Position numbers and translations under genes: made by a program. A stretch of 64,000 nucleotides of DNA from Eleginops maclovinus (taxonomy: Eukaryota; Chordata; Actinopteri; Perciformes; Eleginopidae), in contig NC_086354.1 in NCBI RefSeq assembly GCF_036324505.1, forward strand, positions 24,914,707-24,978,706, written 5' to 3'. Below are positions 50,035 through 63,919 of the stretch, piece by piece. Positions within the stretch are counted from its first letter, which is position 1. Every line of letters starts with the position of its first letter. The notes under the pieces are model-generated. The model was given only the letters and a program-made list of their open reading frames with translations, ran no database searches and had not been told where the DNA came from.

Positions 50035-50935
50035 ATATTCCCTCAACAGATGGTGGAGACCAAAACAGAGCAAATAGAGTTCAATGGTCCAGAAAAACTC
50101 AATAACCGCTGAGAACGAAAGTCACATTTTAGCCTCTTCTAGCTTCTTGATAAACTCACTGTACTGTACTTTATCAGACAGAGTTTTGACATATTTACCT
50201 CAGGAGACGGGGGTGAACAAAACCAGAGCAAAAATAGAATATTTGAGATACAGAGGCGGATATTTCTCTCATTGTAGCTTCTTTTGGCTTCTTAAAAACT
50301 CAGTATAAAAGTGCAGGATTTAGCCGAATAAAAGACAGACATTTACGCCAAAAGTTGGTGAAATCTAAAACCAGAAACCAAAACTTAATCACAGCTGAGT
50401 AAGTCACATGTTAGCCTCTTTTAGCTTCTTGATAAACTCACTGTACACTTTATGTTCATCAGAAAACATCAGACACACAGTTAGAGACAAGTTGGTGAAG
50501 AGAGTAAAGCATTTAGAGGGGTGAACGACACTGACATGGTAGGGACCAAAACCAGAGCTTAAACAGGGAATACTACTTGAAAAACACTTTCTTTTTCCTT
50601 AATGAAAACTCAATATACACATTGTGCTAAGTGGTTAGCATCAGATTAACAGTTACAGACTAGCGGGAGAACAAAATAAAGCATTGAGCAGATTAAACAA
50701 CATGTATTTACCTCAGGAGATGGTGGAGACCAGAACCGGAGCTAAAAGACAGAATATTGGTCCAGAAAAACTCAATGCCTGCTGAGAAGAAGTCACATGT
50801 TAGGCTCTACTAGCTCATTAAAACCCACTTAGTGCTTAGTAGCTAACATCAGAGTGACCGTATAACACAAGCGGTATTTCCCTCAGGAGAAGGTGGAGAC
50901 CCAAACTAGAGCTAAAAGTACACAAGTTGAGTAAC
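50035..50935 (+). repeat. Diverged tandem repeat, period about 150-210 bp, about 5 blocks
   Basis: The phrases cctcaggagatggtggagac (or gacgggg/aagg variants), aaccagagctaaaa, gtcacatgttagcctctttt, agcttcttgataaactcact and tttatcagac recur in the same order from about 50040 to 50935. Blocks differ by many substitutions and gaps. Not assigned to a family. Confidence 0.6.
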
Positions 50936-51087
50936 AACACGCTGGTCTTAAGTTGCATCAGCTGACCTTCAGAAAGTCAGTCATACGTAACCATGTCCGT
51001 CCAAAATCCACATGTAAATGACAACCATGTTGAGTTAGAAGAAGGGTTGGATCTAACTGTTCTGATGTGTTGGATGAAAGCTGGAGG

Positions 51088-51960
51088 CAGTGGCGGCTGG
51101 TGGAGTTTTCTCCAGGGGGGGCTATAACTCCAAAATGTATATAAAAAAAAAAAAGCATGCATACATGTACTAAGGATCAAACCAGTGTATTTACATCAAT
51201 GAAAACAACAACAACAACAACAACAACATTATAGATAGATAGAAGTGCAAAGAGAAACAAGTGCGATATATAGAGTACAGTATATGCAGTTCAGAGTGAT
51301 TATGTAAAGATAAGGGCAGTATAAAGAGGGGGGAGTAATTGGCATAGTATAAACAGATGTAGTATGAACAAATATACAGATGTGCTATATTACTATACAG
51401 AGGGCCAGTACACATATATAATATATATCTATCTATCTCTATATCTATCTCTCTATCTATCTCTATATCTATCTCTCTATCTATCTCTATATCTATCTCT
51501 CTATCTATCTCTATCTCTATCTCTATCTCTATATATTTGAATAGTATATATCATATATAACATGGACAATACACATACTTTATGACAGAAGGCTGTGACG
51601 TCAGCCCCGCCGCCAAATCCAGCTGCATTCAGCTCGGGGCGCAGGAGAGGTGCGCCCCAACATCGTCCTATCTCTTGTATTGAAGAGGAGCTACTGCGCA
51701 TGTACAGCTTTTAACGAGAGTCTATGGGCAAAGATTGCTGCGCCCCAGGGCGGAAATACATCACCAATCAGACAATGTCAACGAACGAAACCACTTTACT
51801 CATCATTAACTATGAAATGTTTATCTTGCACATCTAAAATAATATATAGATATATTTAGAATATTTAGATTTTATTATTTCATTTTTTGATGTCTTATTC
51901 AAGGAAATGTGGTGAGAGGTGAGTGGTGGGGCGGCGCCCTCTATTGGCCAGCCACCACTG
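51088..51960 (+). mobile_element. hAT-type non-autonomous element, 873 bp
   Basis: Exact 8-bp target duplication GCTGGAGG at 51080-51087 and 51961-51968. Inverted termini are CAGTGGCGGCTGG at left and CCAGCCACCACTG at right. It shares its terminal type, a G-run near the left end and gcgccc-type internal motifs with the 37767-38642 element, and is of nearly the same length, but has no recognisable transposase frame. It contains an AAC run (about 51205-51230) and a TCTA/TCTC tract (about 51424-51530). Confidence 0.9.
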
Positions 51961-51969
51961 GCTGGAGGT

Positions 51970-52477
<508 letters not shown>

Positions 52478-53070
52478 CCCAGCTGTGTGCGTCTCTCTTT
52501 AGTGTCCCCTGGTCTCCAGCTGTGTGCGTCTCTCTTTAGTGTCCCCTGGTCTCCAGCTGTGTGTGTCTCTCTTTAGTGTCCCCTGGTCTCCAGCTGTGTG
52601 CGTCTCTCTTTAGTGTCCCCTGGTCTCCAGCTGTGTGCGTCTCTCTTTAGTGTCCCCTGGTCTCCAGCTGTGTGCGTCTCTCTTTAGTGTCCCCTGGTCT
52701 CCAGCTGTGTGTGTCTCTCTTTAGTGTCCCCTGGTCTCCAGCTGTGTGCGTCTCTTTAGTGTCCCCTGGTCTCCAGCTGTGTGCGTCTCTCTTTAGTGTC
52801 CCCTGGTCTCCAGCTGTGTGCGTCTCTCTTTAGTGTCCCCTGGTCTCCAGCTGTGTGTGTCTCTCTTTAGTGTCCCCTGGTCTCCAGCTGTGTGCGTCTC
52901 TCTTTAGTGTCCCCTGGTCTCCAGCTGTGTGCGTCTCTCTTTAGTGTCCCCTGGTCTCCAGCTGTGTGCGTCTCTCTTTAGTGTCCCCTGGTCTCCAGCT
53001 GTGTGTGTCTCTCTTTAGTGTCCCCTGGTCTCCAGCTGTGTGCGTCTCTCTTTAGTGTCCCCTGGTCTCC
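52478..53070 (+). repeat. 37-bp minisatellite, about 16 copies
   Basis: Same unit and orientation as 22727-23412 (tgtcccctggtctccagctg plus tgtgcgtctctctttag). The flanks are not shared. The array is more homogeneous than the one at 22.7 kb. Confidence 0.96.
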
Positions 53071-54243
53071 GTTGTGTTGGAGCTTCTTGCAGCGTTTGGT
53101 TTCTGCAGCTTTTAGTAAACTGCTCATGTTTCCTCTGCTGAATGTTCTCTAGATGCTGCATGTGTTGAAGAGCTGCTGCAGATGTTTCTGCTTGAGTTTT
53201 GATTTGTGTTTCTATATCTGCATCCTCTCTGAAGCTGCAGCACGTTTGCACGGGTTGGTCACTCCTTGAGACTCTAAGCTCAATCATTTCCTACATGAAG
53301 AGTGAAAGGAGAAATATGAAGCAGCTTTCCGCTCCCTTCAGCTCTGACGTTTGTTTTCCCGGCGCTGCAGAGCGATCTGGATCTGTCCTCGGCTGCAGCA
53401 GAGATACAGAGGAAGAGAAGAAGGGAGGGTGGGGGGGTTACTCTTAAGAGAACGGCTAAATAATTCAGAGCGAGAGGAGGGGAGATGGAGGACAATCGCT
53501 CAGGAAACACAATGTCTTTCTGTTGGTTTTCCTTCCTTTGATTCGGTTTTACTCAATCAATCAGAGTTAATTTATAAAGCCTGATATCACTGAGGGGGCT
53601 CACCCTTACACCCTCACATCGGACAAGGAAACACCCCAGTTGCTGGAGAATGCATGTGTCTATAAATAAGAGGACTCACATCTCAGGATCAATGACCCAG
53701 GATCTAAGACTCAGGACCACAGCCACAATCTTTCATTCTCCTGAATTCAATCTGAATTTCCCTCCCCAGCAGGGATCCAGTCTCGCATCACCTCTGCTCT
53801 CCGCCTCCGAAGACGTTGAGGAGTGTTGGCGTGGCGCTAATTAATCCGGGCTGCAGAGACCTTCAGGTTCAAAGCCGGCAGGAGTCGCGGGTTTTCCTGA
53901 CAGCACAACACCTGCTGACACTGATACCGGGCCAGGGAGGTGAAGAGAGCTACGCGGGGGAGAAACAAACATCCAGGAATCCCTGAGCAGACACACTCAC
54001 AGAGAGAGACAGGTCTGCTGATGAGGAGGTCAGAGGTCAGAGTGAATCCTTCTGAGAGAGGAGAGCAGGCCTGGGGAGATTACAGCCCCTCCCAAGAATT
54101 GGCGGCAAGCACTAAACAATCGTTCCATCATTCCTCAAAAGCTTTTTCCACTCGTGATGTATTGAGCATCAAACGAAACACATCCAAAGTAAAGAGGTTA
54201 ATTACTTTTACTAAAGTCAAGAACGGTAAAAGCTTTATGTAAA
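53071..54243. other. Unannotated intergenic DNA
   Basis: No exon with splice sites, RNA gene or clear mobile element recognised. Confidence 0.4.
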
Positions 54244-54345
54244 TGGCGGTGGTGGGGAAGTCTGTAGGTCTTGGTTTGGGAACTGGAAAGTCACCGGTTC
54301 AAGTCCCTGAAAGACAAACAGAGGGGACAATATCCACGGTACAGT
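54244..54345 (+). repeat. SINE head fragment
   Basis: tggcggtggtggggaagtct, gggaactggaaagtcacc and ggttcaagtccctgaaagac match the first 75 bp or so of the SINE at 18171. The body and tail are missing. Confidence 0.75.
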
Positions 54346-54708
54346 TCCTTAATCTGAATCAGAAATGTGTCAGCTGACATACTGTACCGTACTCCTGGAG
54401 TTTAAAGCCTCCAAACTGTGCTGTAGAGCGGAGCCACGCAGTTTAAATATAGACCGATAAGAGCAGAGTGTCAGGAGGAGAGATGGTGCACAGCCAGAAC
54501 CATCTCTCGATCTCTCTGGGGGGGGGAGTCGTGACCTCGAAGCTTTTCGGGTGACAGCTTGGGGGGGGGGGGGAAGTGAAGAGCAAGGACACTTCGCTGG
54601 AGTTTGGAGGACCGAGAGCTTCAGGAACGTGTTTGGGCCCCGAGTCCCCTGGGTCTCCGATCAAAGCCTGGCAGAATATCGCTTTCTGAGCATCACAAGA
54701 AGAAAGGA

Positions 54709-54725
54709 CACACACACACACGCAC

Positions 54726-54807
<82 letters not shown>
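54709..54807 (+). repeat. (CA)n microsatellite with CG steps
   Basis: CA run interrupted by cgca at several regular positions. Confidence 0.96.
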
Positions 54808-55528
54808 CAAAGCATTGATTTTCCAGCTCTCTGCAGCGAGGCGCTTCCAGCTACACAAACCAAACATGTGCAAAAAGTACAAAATAAAAAACAACTTGTA
54901 TTTTCTCCCTGAAGATTTGGGATATTCCTGAAACACATCAGAGTTAAAGGAAGTTAAAAGGTCAGGGACTGCACCGAAACCAAAAGAATTACAGCTTGTT
55001 TTTCTGCAACAACACTACAGCCACTCATAACTCCTAAATAACTGCATCCATCACCCCGACCCTCCGTCACCTCCTCTGGCTCCTGGTGAAGTCCCGCCTC
55101 CTCCTCAAACTCCTCCAACTCCCCACCGACGGAACTCTCCATGCACTAACCCCTTCATACCTCACCCACCTCATTAATTTCCATTGCCACTGACTGGGTT
55201 AGGGTTAGGGTCTCTGAATTGTTAAGGTCGTCAGATTCAGGATTTTGACCTGTGATAGAAACACACGGCTATCTCTAAGTCCAATAGACACTCAAAGTCT
55301 TGTTGATTTATAACACGTGGAAAGAAGGTGGAGGCATCTAATAAAAATGTCAGATATCGACTGCCTCTGGAATGCCATCAGATTTAGGATTGTGACCCCC
55401 CCCCCTCCCCCCCCACGAGAGACAGTTGTGTTAATCCTCAGCGGTGAGTTCTTCATAATGGAGTTCTACGTATATTTTAGGCTTGTTGGGAAATCAGTGG
55501 AAGTGAAATGATGTCGTTGGTTTGTAGA
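54808..55528. other. Unannotated DNA downstream of lrrc6
   Basis: Contains ggttagggttaggg near 55198, too short to be a telomeric tract, and C runs near 55388. No exon recognised. Confidence 0.4.
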
Positions 55529-55534
55529 TTTATT
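55529..55534 (-). terminator. Candidate lrrc6 polyadenylation signal
   Basis: TTTATT on the plus strand reads AATAAA on the minus strand, about 180 nt after the lrrc6 stop. It is the first canonical hexamer seen after the stop. Use is inferred. Confidence 0.5.
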
Positions 55535-55714
55535 GATTAAAATAAACATTTGAAGTCTTGCTGATTTGTAACACGATGACAGTAGCTGGAGGAATCTCTA
55601 GAAATCTAAAACAGCAAACATTTGAATGACTTTAGGGGAGAAAGGGCTTTAGACCGACTCTTTTCACCCCTTAAAGGAGAATATAAACACAGTGGTAGCC
55701 ATCTTAGTAAAGTC

Positions 55715-55889
55715 TTATATCAGTGGGGGGACGTCAGGGTCGTCCACAAACCCGTCAGAGAGGCGGCAGTGATGGGCGTCTGGAGGCGGAGCTTCCTGAG
55801 GTCTGAGGCTGCCGCGCCCCACGATGTTGAGGTCGACGGCCGTGTGTTTGCTGGGGTCAACTTCCAGACGCTCCGGACCTTCATTTACC
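55715..55889 (-). CDS. lrrc6 (dnaaf11) terminal exon
   Basis: Acceptor tgtgtttacag before 55889. The first base completes an Arg codon begun in the previous exon, and the frame runs 57 codons to TAA at 55717-55715. It encodes RLEVDPSK near its start and DDPDVPPLI at the end, matching the human LRRC6 tail (LEVDPSK and a final EVPPLI) as I remember it. The linker between them is divergent and shows no shared motif. Only about 42 bp separate the acceptor from a repeat inserted in the preceding intron. Confidence 0.92.
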
Positions 55890-55931
55890 CTGTAAACACA
55901 AAGAGCAGAAATAAGTGTTTAGATAGTTGCT

Positions 55932-57324
55932 AGGCAGATCTGAATTAATGATGGTAAATATAATCGCCCTTAAATCAGACTGTAGTTCACCTGCAGTAAA
56001 TCCAGCAGCTACCCTGCAGTATACAAAGCCATTCAAACTAGCTGCACCTTTACCAGCTCTGAGAACACTTTAATGATCAATCATTATAAAACATATCAGA
56101 GATATTATTCTGAAATGGACCAATCAGACAATGACTACTTTTACTGTCGCTACTTTAAGTACATTTAGAGGAGAGTACTTTCTACTTTCACTGGAGGAAC
56201 ATTTAGAATACTTTCACTGTGACAGAGTATTCCTACACTCTGGTACTTCTACTTTACTCAAGTACAAGACCTGAGTACTTCTACTTCACTCAAGTACAAG
56301 ACCTGAGTACTTCTACTTTACTCAAGTACAAGATCTGAGTACTTCTACTTTACTCAAGTACAAGATCTGAGTACTTCTACTTTACTCAAGTACAAGATCT
56401 GAGTACTTCTACTTTACTCAAGTACAAGACCTGAGTACTTCTACTTTCCTCAAGTACAAGACCTGAGTACTTCTACTTTCCTCAAGTACAAGATCTGAGT
56501 ACTTCTACTTTCCTCAAGTACAAGACCTGAGTATTTCTACTTTCCTCAAGTACAAGACCTGAGTACTTCTACTTTCCTCAAGTACAAGACCTGAGTACTT
56601 CTACTTTTACTCAAGTACAAGATCTGAGTACTTCTACTTTACTCAAGTACAAGACCTGAGTACTTCTACTTTACTCAAGTACAATATCTGAGTACTTCTA
56701 CTTTACTCAAGTACAAGACCTGAGTACTTCTACTTTACTCAAGTACAAGATCTGAGTACTTCTACTTTACTCAAGTACAAGATCTGAGTACTTCTACTTT
56801 TACTAAAGTACAAGACCTGAGTACTTCTACTTTTACTCAAGTACAAGACCTGAGTACTTCTACTTTACTCAAGTACAATATCTGAGTACTTCTACTTTAC
56901 TCAAGTACAAGACCTGAGTACTTCTACTTTACTCAAGTACAAGATCTGAGTACTTCTACTTTACTCAAGTACAAGATCTGAGTACTTCTACTTTTACTAA
57001 AGTACAAGACCTGAGTACTTCTACTTTTACTCAAGTACAAGATCTGAGTACTTCTACTTTTACTCAAGTACAAGATCTGAGTACTTCTACTTTTACTCAA
57101 GTACAAGATCTGAGTACTTCTACTTTTACTCAAGTACAAGATCTGAGTACTTCTACTTTACTCAAGTACAAGATCTGAGTACTTCTACTTTTACTAAAGT
57201 ACAAGACCTGAGTACTTCTACTTTTACTCAAGTACAAGATCTGAGTACTTCTACTTTACTCAAGAACAAGATCTGAGTACTTCTACTTTACTCAAGAACA
57301 AGATCTGAGTACTTCTACTTTTAC
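55932..57324 (-). mobile_element. Degraded DNA element with expanded 32-bp minisatellite, in lrrc6 intron
   Basis: 55932-56241 is the inverted counterpart of the unique sequence at about 43647-43965 (gctgcacctttaccagctct; catatcagagatattattct). 56242-57324 is about 33 units of the 32/33-bp repeat agtacttctactttactcaa plus gtacaagatctg. A variant with tttcctcaagtac is confined to about 56440-56590. Relative to the copy at 43408, the outer part is lost, ending at the motif agttgctaggc. Confidence 0.85.
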
Positions 57325-58247
57325 GGTACGTGTTGGTTCTAAAATGAGTTGCATCTCTCTCTGATTCAACATGAATCTAAAGGTCTTCCTCTGATCCTCC
57401 CCTTCTCTCTTCAGTGTTTTTCATCCTGTATTCCTGACTGTACCCCCCCCCCCTCTGTCTCTGCAGCCACATGACACATACCTGCAGAGTGTTGAGGGTC
57501 CTTCTTTAAATGATCAGATAATGAGGGACTCGGGAGAGGGCGTTTGAACATCACGTCTTACTTTAATCATTTCAGCTGCAAGTAGCTCCGAGCTGCCTCT
57601 GTAATAACCACTCATTACTCTGCTTGTTTATCTAGTCACGGCTCAGTTTTAACTCTTAATGCACCCAATAAGCTCCTACAAAAACACTTCACACCTCCTT
57701 TACTCTCTTCTCTTCACCCTCTCATTACACAACACTTATTAAACTGCACTATTCATCACTGAGGATTATTACTGATTTACAATACATGTCTTAATTCATA
57801 TTAAAACACCAGCTTCTGTAATTGTGTTTGTTTGTATTTATTGTTGTTGCATTATTATGTCTTGGTGAAAGTTTATATTTAAAATTAGAATATAAAACAA
57901 ATCTGATTAATAATAATGAAGAATGTGCAATAAAAGATTAAATTAAATACAATGAAATCCAGTCAAATTGGAATATTACAAACAATAAGTTAAAGAAATA
58001 TTCAAAATTAAATTGGAATCCAAATATTTATACGAAAATAAGGAAGTTAAGGTAGAAATGTGTAATTCATAAGGACGTTATATTTAATATTGATTTAGAA
58101 ATAGTAGGATGTAGAGCACCAACATTATGTAGAAACGTGTGAATCAGTTCTAATACAGATATTAATGCTGGATTAAAGAGGGCTTTAGCCGCTGATGGAG
58201 AAGTTAACTACCATTTATATCAACTGCCACAAGATTAACCTGATAGT
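57325..58247. other. lrrc6 intron, unannotated AT-rich DNA
   Basis: Nothing gene-like was recognised. A C run lies near 57444. Confidence 0.5.
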
Positions 58248-58322
58248 ACCTGAGGAGGAAGAGGAGGTAGATGAAGAGTAGAAGGAAGAGGAAGAAAAAA
58301 AGGAGGTAGAGGAAGAGGAGGA
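58248..58322 (+). repeat. Purine tract (GGA/GAA)
   Basis: Imperfect purine repeat of about 75 bp within the lrrc6 intron. Confidence 0.85.
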
Positions 58323-58360
58323 CGATGTTAAGAGCGACAGACAGGATGTCCAAAGAGCGT

Positions 58361-58480
58361 TTAAAGAGGCCTTATTCTGCTTTCCGGGGTCTCCCCTCCC
58401 CATAGTGTGTGTTCTATAGGTTTTAGTGCATGTAAATGGTCTGCAGAGGCTAAAATCCCTGTGTTTCTCTCCCACACGAT
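58361..58480 (+). mobile_element. MITE (TTAA-type family)
   Basis: Begins ttaaagaggccttattctgc and contains tataggttttagtgcatgta and aatggtctgcagaggctaaa. Best-preserved single end of the family in the window, with the other copies at 28943, 25519 and 63190 (inverted). A matching right terminus was not found nearby, so it may be a terminal fragment. Confidence 0.75.
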
Positions 58481-59763
<1,283 letters not shown>

Positions 59764-59849
59764 CTTTTATCGTCGCCCTGCGAGCTGCTGCGTGGACTCG
59801 CTACGGGCGGACGTGGGGCTCTCTGCGTGACTTTGATTTCACCTTCAGC
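59764..59849 (-). CDS. lrrc6 (dnaaf11) internal exon
   Basis: Acceptor cctctctttag before 59849 and donor gtaaga after 59764. The 86-bp exon starts in phase 0 and leaves AG of an Arg codon. It encodes a basic, Ser/Pro-rich linker (begins AEGEIKVTQRAP) between the CS-like domain and the C-terminal tail, which is also poorly conserved in other LRRC6 proteins. Its identity rests on position and phase continuity. Confidence 0.85.
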
Positions 59850-60688
59850 CTAAAGAGAGGAAAAAATGATGCGATTATTCGTCTGCAGACAGCCTCCAGT
59901 TTGCCGTGGTGCATCAGAGGCCATGTGGAGGATTAACAGTCTGCAGAATCAGCACCTGTGTCTCTTTATAGACTCCATAAAGAATTCCTTCATTAAAGCT
60001 CAGAGAACACAGTGTCTCCTCCTCACTGGCAGGAGCGAAAGCACTCACAGGAAGGAAGGCTCACATTTTACATTTTAATACTGAGTTAGAGTTCCAGCAA
60101 TAACTAGATTTCCAACTTAAAAGGGTTAATGAATATGAACACACTACCTTTTATATTGTAATATTAGCATGTTTTTATTAATTGTTGTCATATTATTATG
60201 TCCTAGTTAAAGATGATATGTGCAATTAGAATACAAAATAAATCTGAATAACAATATTTATAATACATTGAATTAAAGGAATGAGCAGAAGTGTAAAAAA
60301 ATATATGCAATCTAAAACTAACAGGAGTAAAAATGAGGGATAAAAACTAATAAAGTCCCAGAAAAATATTCGCAATAAATTTGAAATATTTATACAAAAA
60401 TAAGGAAGTTAAAGTCAAAATGTGTAGTTCATAAGGATGAAGTAAAAAAGAATAACAACATTTATTTAAAAATAAGAAGTTTGAGTGAAATGTTCACTAA
60501 GGAGAATGTATAACACCCAAAATACATCATTTGTTTCTGCATCCTTTCTGAAGCTGCAGCACGGTTCCCTTTAATGTGACACTGCTTTAAAAGTATAGAT
60601 CTCTATAACTTCACCAAGTACAGGCGGTCGCTGCCTTCAACATTCTTTGGATTAAAACTCCTGAAATAGAAAGTGATGTGTGACGCAC
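59850..60688. other. lrrc6 intron
   Basis: AT-rich from about 60160 to 60530. No repeat family or other exon recognised. Confidence 0.8.
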
Positions 60689-60784
60689 CCGGGGCATGGT
60701 CAGCACCAGGTGTCCGGTGGTTTGAGACCTCAGAGCCGTGGAGCTGTCGGGCCTCACTTCAGCGGGCAGCACCATCTGAAATAT
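60689..60784 (-). CDS. lrrc6 (dnaaf11) exon, CS-like domain part
   Basis: Acceptor ctctgcag before 60784 and donor gtgcgt after 60689; 96 bp, phase 0 to phase 0. It encodes [15 protein letters not shown] and [13 protein letters not shown], matching the human LRRC6 blocks FQLVLPAEVKPDSS and [13 protein letters not shown] closely. This is the second half of the CS/p23-like beta-sandwich through which LRRC6 is thought to act with chaperones in preassembly of axonemal dynein arms. A shorter exon start at an internal ttcag is excluded because it would drop the conserved IFQ residues. Confidence 0.95.
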
Positions 60785-63189
60785 CTGCAGAGTAAATTAT
60801 TCATAACTTTAATTAGCAAGATTAATGTTCTGATCTCGCCATCCCACTGTGTCAAATGACTTTAATCATTAGCGGGTCTTTTTATAGAGACGCTTTACAG
60901 AAAAAGTGCAGGCAGAGGGACGGGAATAACTCCAGCAGTGGAAATTAATCGCTGCCCCGTGAAGTCGTAAGAACAAGATCCACATGGGAGAAATAACGGG
61001 GATAAAGTTAGACTTTTTGAGCCTATTTTGTTTTATTCTGAGAGGGATTTTAGGGGGAACTGTGCGAATATCAGATAGAGAAGAGGAATCAGAATGTTAT
61101 TTATCCCGGTGGAAACTGGGTTCCCTCACAGCTGCTCCATTAAAAAATAAAAACAAGTTAAAATAAAAACAAGTTAAAATAAAAACAAGTTAAAATAAAA
61201 ACAAGTTAAAATAAAAACAAGTTAAAATAAAAACAAGTTAAAATAAAAACAAGTTAAAATAAAAACAAGTTAAAATAAAACATGCAATAAAGAAATACAA
61301 TCAAAAATAACAAGAGGAAAGGTTTAAAGTAAAAAGTGCAATACAATAATAACAAAATGAAATAGAGAAACAATATTTATATGAAGTTAAAGTAAAAGTT
61401 TATATTAAAAAGAAAAAGTAAAATCAAACAGAATTTATGTATTTCAATATTAAATCAAATGAATATAAAATGTGCTGTAAAAAACTGAACTGAAATTAAA
61501 TAAAAGATTATAAATATATGAAATGCATGTTCAATAAAAAGAGGACTACACATATGTGTAGAAACATAAGAGGTTGAATAGGACTATGTATATGAATATA
61601 AGGATTTATAGAAACATAAGAAATATGAAATCAAGATAAATATTTAAATCAACATGAGTGAAAGTAAAAATGTGCGACAAAAGATAAATTAAACTAAATA
61701 AAAGTATTGATTCAAACATTAAAGTGATAGTAAATATGAGCACACCATAATAAATACTGTCCTGTAACTCAGGCCAGCTGCTGTCAGCTGAGGTTTGATA
61801 TACGCCTGCAGCAGACTGCGGTTCCCTCTGCTGCTGAAAAGGAGTTCATATTTAGGAGGAGTTTTAAAGGCCTCAGTTGATGTATCACTGCGTAAATCAC
61901 CCCACCCGTCCAATCAGGCTGACCCCTGGCATAAAACAAGCATCCATAAATACGCTAACAGCTTGAAGTGCAGCCGTGACATTCAGGACTTCAAACCTGC
62001 AGGGCTCCGGGTTCCTGATGCGTTCGCTCGGGGGGGACAGGAACAGAAACAAACAGGAAACAGGAAAACACCTCTTGGATTTATGAGCGGCCGAACAGCG
62101 TTTTAATCAGGCTTAATGGTCGCTGTGGTCGGTTTGAGATGAAAACCCTCCACACGTTTCCGATGTGCTGCTGAGGGGAACAGCTCGAGAAAGTACCCTC
62201 TGTCTTACCATGAGCCACATATCTAACAGCCAGTCTGACACTAAAACCCCCACTTTCAGAGAGCTGGTTGTGCTGCTATAGTGTTAAGCCTTTACTTTTT
62301 AATAGAGCTTGTAGTCAGGGCTGGCTCAGGCTTACCTTGGACCAGCTCCTTATTATCCTGCAGGCTTTTGCCCGTTAATTGTGGGGTTTCACAATATACA
62401 CAATATTTAAGGACTTAACAGCAAAAGCTCTAACATTGCACTTTACTAGAGTGTTGAAGAAACACGGTGAACTGGAACAACTGGTAACACAGCATGTTTC
62501 ATAAATTGAATGCCTTGCAGACAGAAGAGAATCAGTGGATCTGACCGGGTACATTCTTTATGTTCTGATCAAAAACTCAGAATTCTGACTTTTTCTGAAA
62601 TACATTTACAAAATATTTTCCCAAATTCAGAAATGTTTTAGAATTCTGAGAAAAAAACGTTATGTTAAGTTTTCGATTTCAGGGGGAAAAAAGTCAGAGC
62701 TGAAACCTTTCGGGAAAAAGGGGAAATTCAAAAATGTTTTCCTGAATTCCCTTTTTCTTTTCAAAATGTCAGAACTCTGGAGTTTCCAGGAACACTTTTT
62801 TTCTCGAAAGTCTCAAATTTTCAGTAAAAAAAAGTTCATTTTTTTCCAAAATCTTTTTTTTACATTTTCTAAAAATTTATATTCACAGTATTTTTCCTTT
62901 TTCTCAGAATTCTTAAAATGTCTAAATTGCTGCAGTTTCTTTTGCTTTAAATCTTTGCAGGTGAAGGCAAGGGCTTTGTCTTAAATCCCCAAAAAGATGC
63001 TTTATTAAAACACGCTGCTTTGCCAACTACTGTCGCAGTGCCCTTGAGCAAGGACCTTCACTGGCTGCCAGAAGCAGTCTGTGGTTTGACTGGCCACCTT
63101 CCAGTATCAAACAGAATACAGAGAATGAAAGTGAGCAGATGAAAAAACAAGGTTAAAATATAACGACAAGAGCTGTGAAGAAGTGTTTC
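60785..63189. other. lrrc6 intron with short tandem repeat
   Basis: 61143-61281 is about eight copies of the 16-bp unit aaaaacaagttaaaat. The surrounding 61100-61740 is very AT-rich. 62560-62900 is a degenerate, T-rich low-complexity stretch with recurring gaattctga-type words. A SINE-core-like phrase (cccttgagcaaggacc) lies near 63041. No other exon recognised. Confidence 0.75.
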
Positions 63190-63288
63190 TCCTGAGGATT
63201 TTATCCTTTGCAGACCATTTACATGCACTAAAACCTAAGACACAGTGCAGGAGAGGGGACACCATAAACAGAAATAGGGCCTCTTTAA
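63190..63288 (-). mobile_element. MITE (TTAA-type family)
   Basis: tttgcagaccatttacatgc, acacagtgcaggagagggga and the end agggcctctttaa match 58361-58480 in inverted orientation. Confidence 0.75.
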
Positions 63289-63583
63289 TACTTTGATATT
63301 GGGATGTCAACAGTAGGACTCTCGACTCTTGTGATGAAGCGTTTAAGTTTAAACTACAACCAAAAGGAATCAGCAGAAAACAGATGGTAAATACCGTATC
63401 TCAGTGGTGGAAAGGTGCAACATCTGACCTTCAAACCTAAGATGTGTGTCTCTGCTGCCCTTTGAGATGTTAAAAGACCTGGAGGGTTGCATTTGTTGGA
63501 AAGTTCAGGGCTGCAGATGAATATAAAACGAGGTGTCTAATCCTTGAGGTTATCAACGTATCTGTTAAATCCTTAGGGCCTAC
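63289..63583. other. lrrc6 intron
   Basis: Nothing recognised between the MITE and the next exon. Confidence 0.7.
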
Positions 63584-63653
63584 CTTTCCCTTGACGTTGA
63601 CTCTGGCGTGCGTTGGCTGAATATCCACGTCGATCAGAGAGGTGTCCATGTGT
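63584..63653 (-). CDS. lrrc6 (dnaaf11) exon, CS-like domain part
   Basis: Acceptor ctcacag before 63653 and donor gtaggc after 63584. The 70-bp exon takes one base to complete an Arg codon and ends in phase 0. It encodes HMDTSLIDVDIQP and VKGK, nearly identical to the human MDTSLIDVDVQP and VKGK/IKGK blocks that begin the CS-like domain's core strands. Confidence 0.95.
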
Positions 63654-63919
63654 CTGTGAGAGGGGAGGAGGTGGAGGTGGAGGGGAGGTTATTCAAAGAG
63701 CGGACAGGTGTGTTTAACACGGATCAGCTTTTGACACACCTGTGATCAACGTCAGCCCTGAAGTTGAGCTGTTTGAATTCTATATGAATTTGAGACTTAG
63801 AGACTTAAATATCCCAAAAACTGAGTTGGCCTTTTTCTACGAAGTGGCTTCAATTTGAGGTTGAATTCATCCAAATATTGATAGACATTTTGGATAGAGA
63901 TAGTTTGGGCTCATCGTAC

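Noticed and set aside
55196..55212. Interstitial telomeric repeat
   Set aside because: Only about two TTAGGG units are present, consistent with chance.
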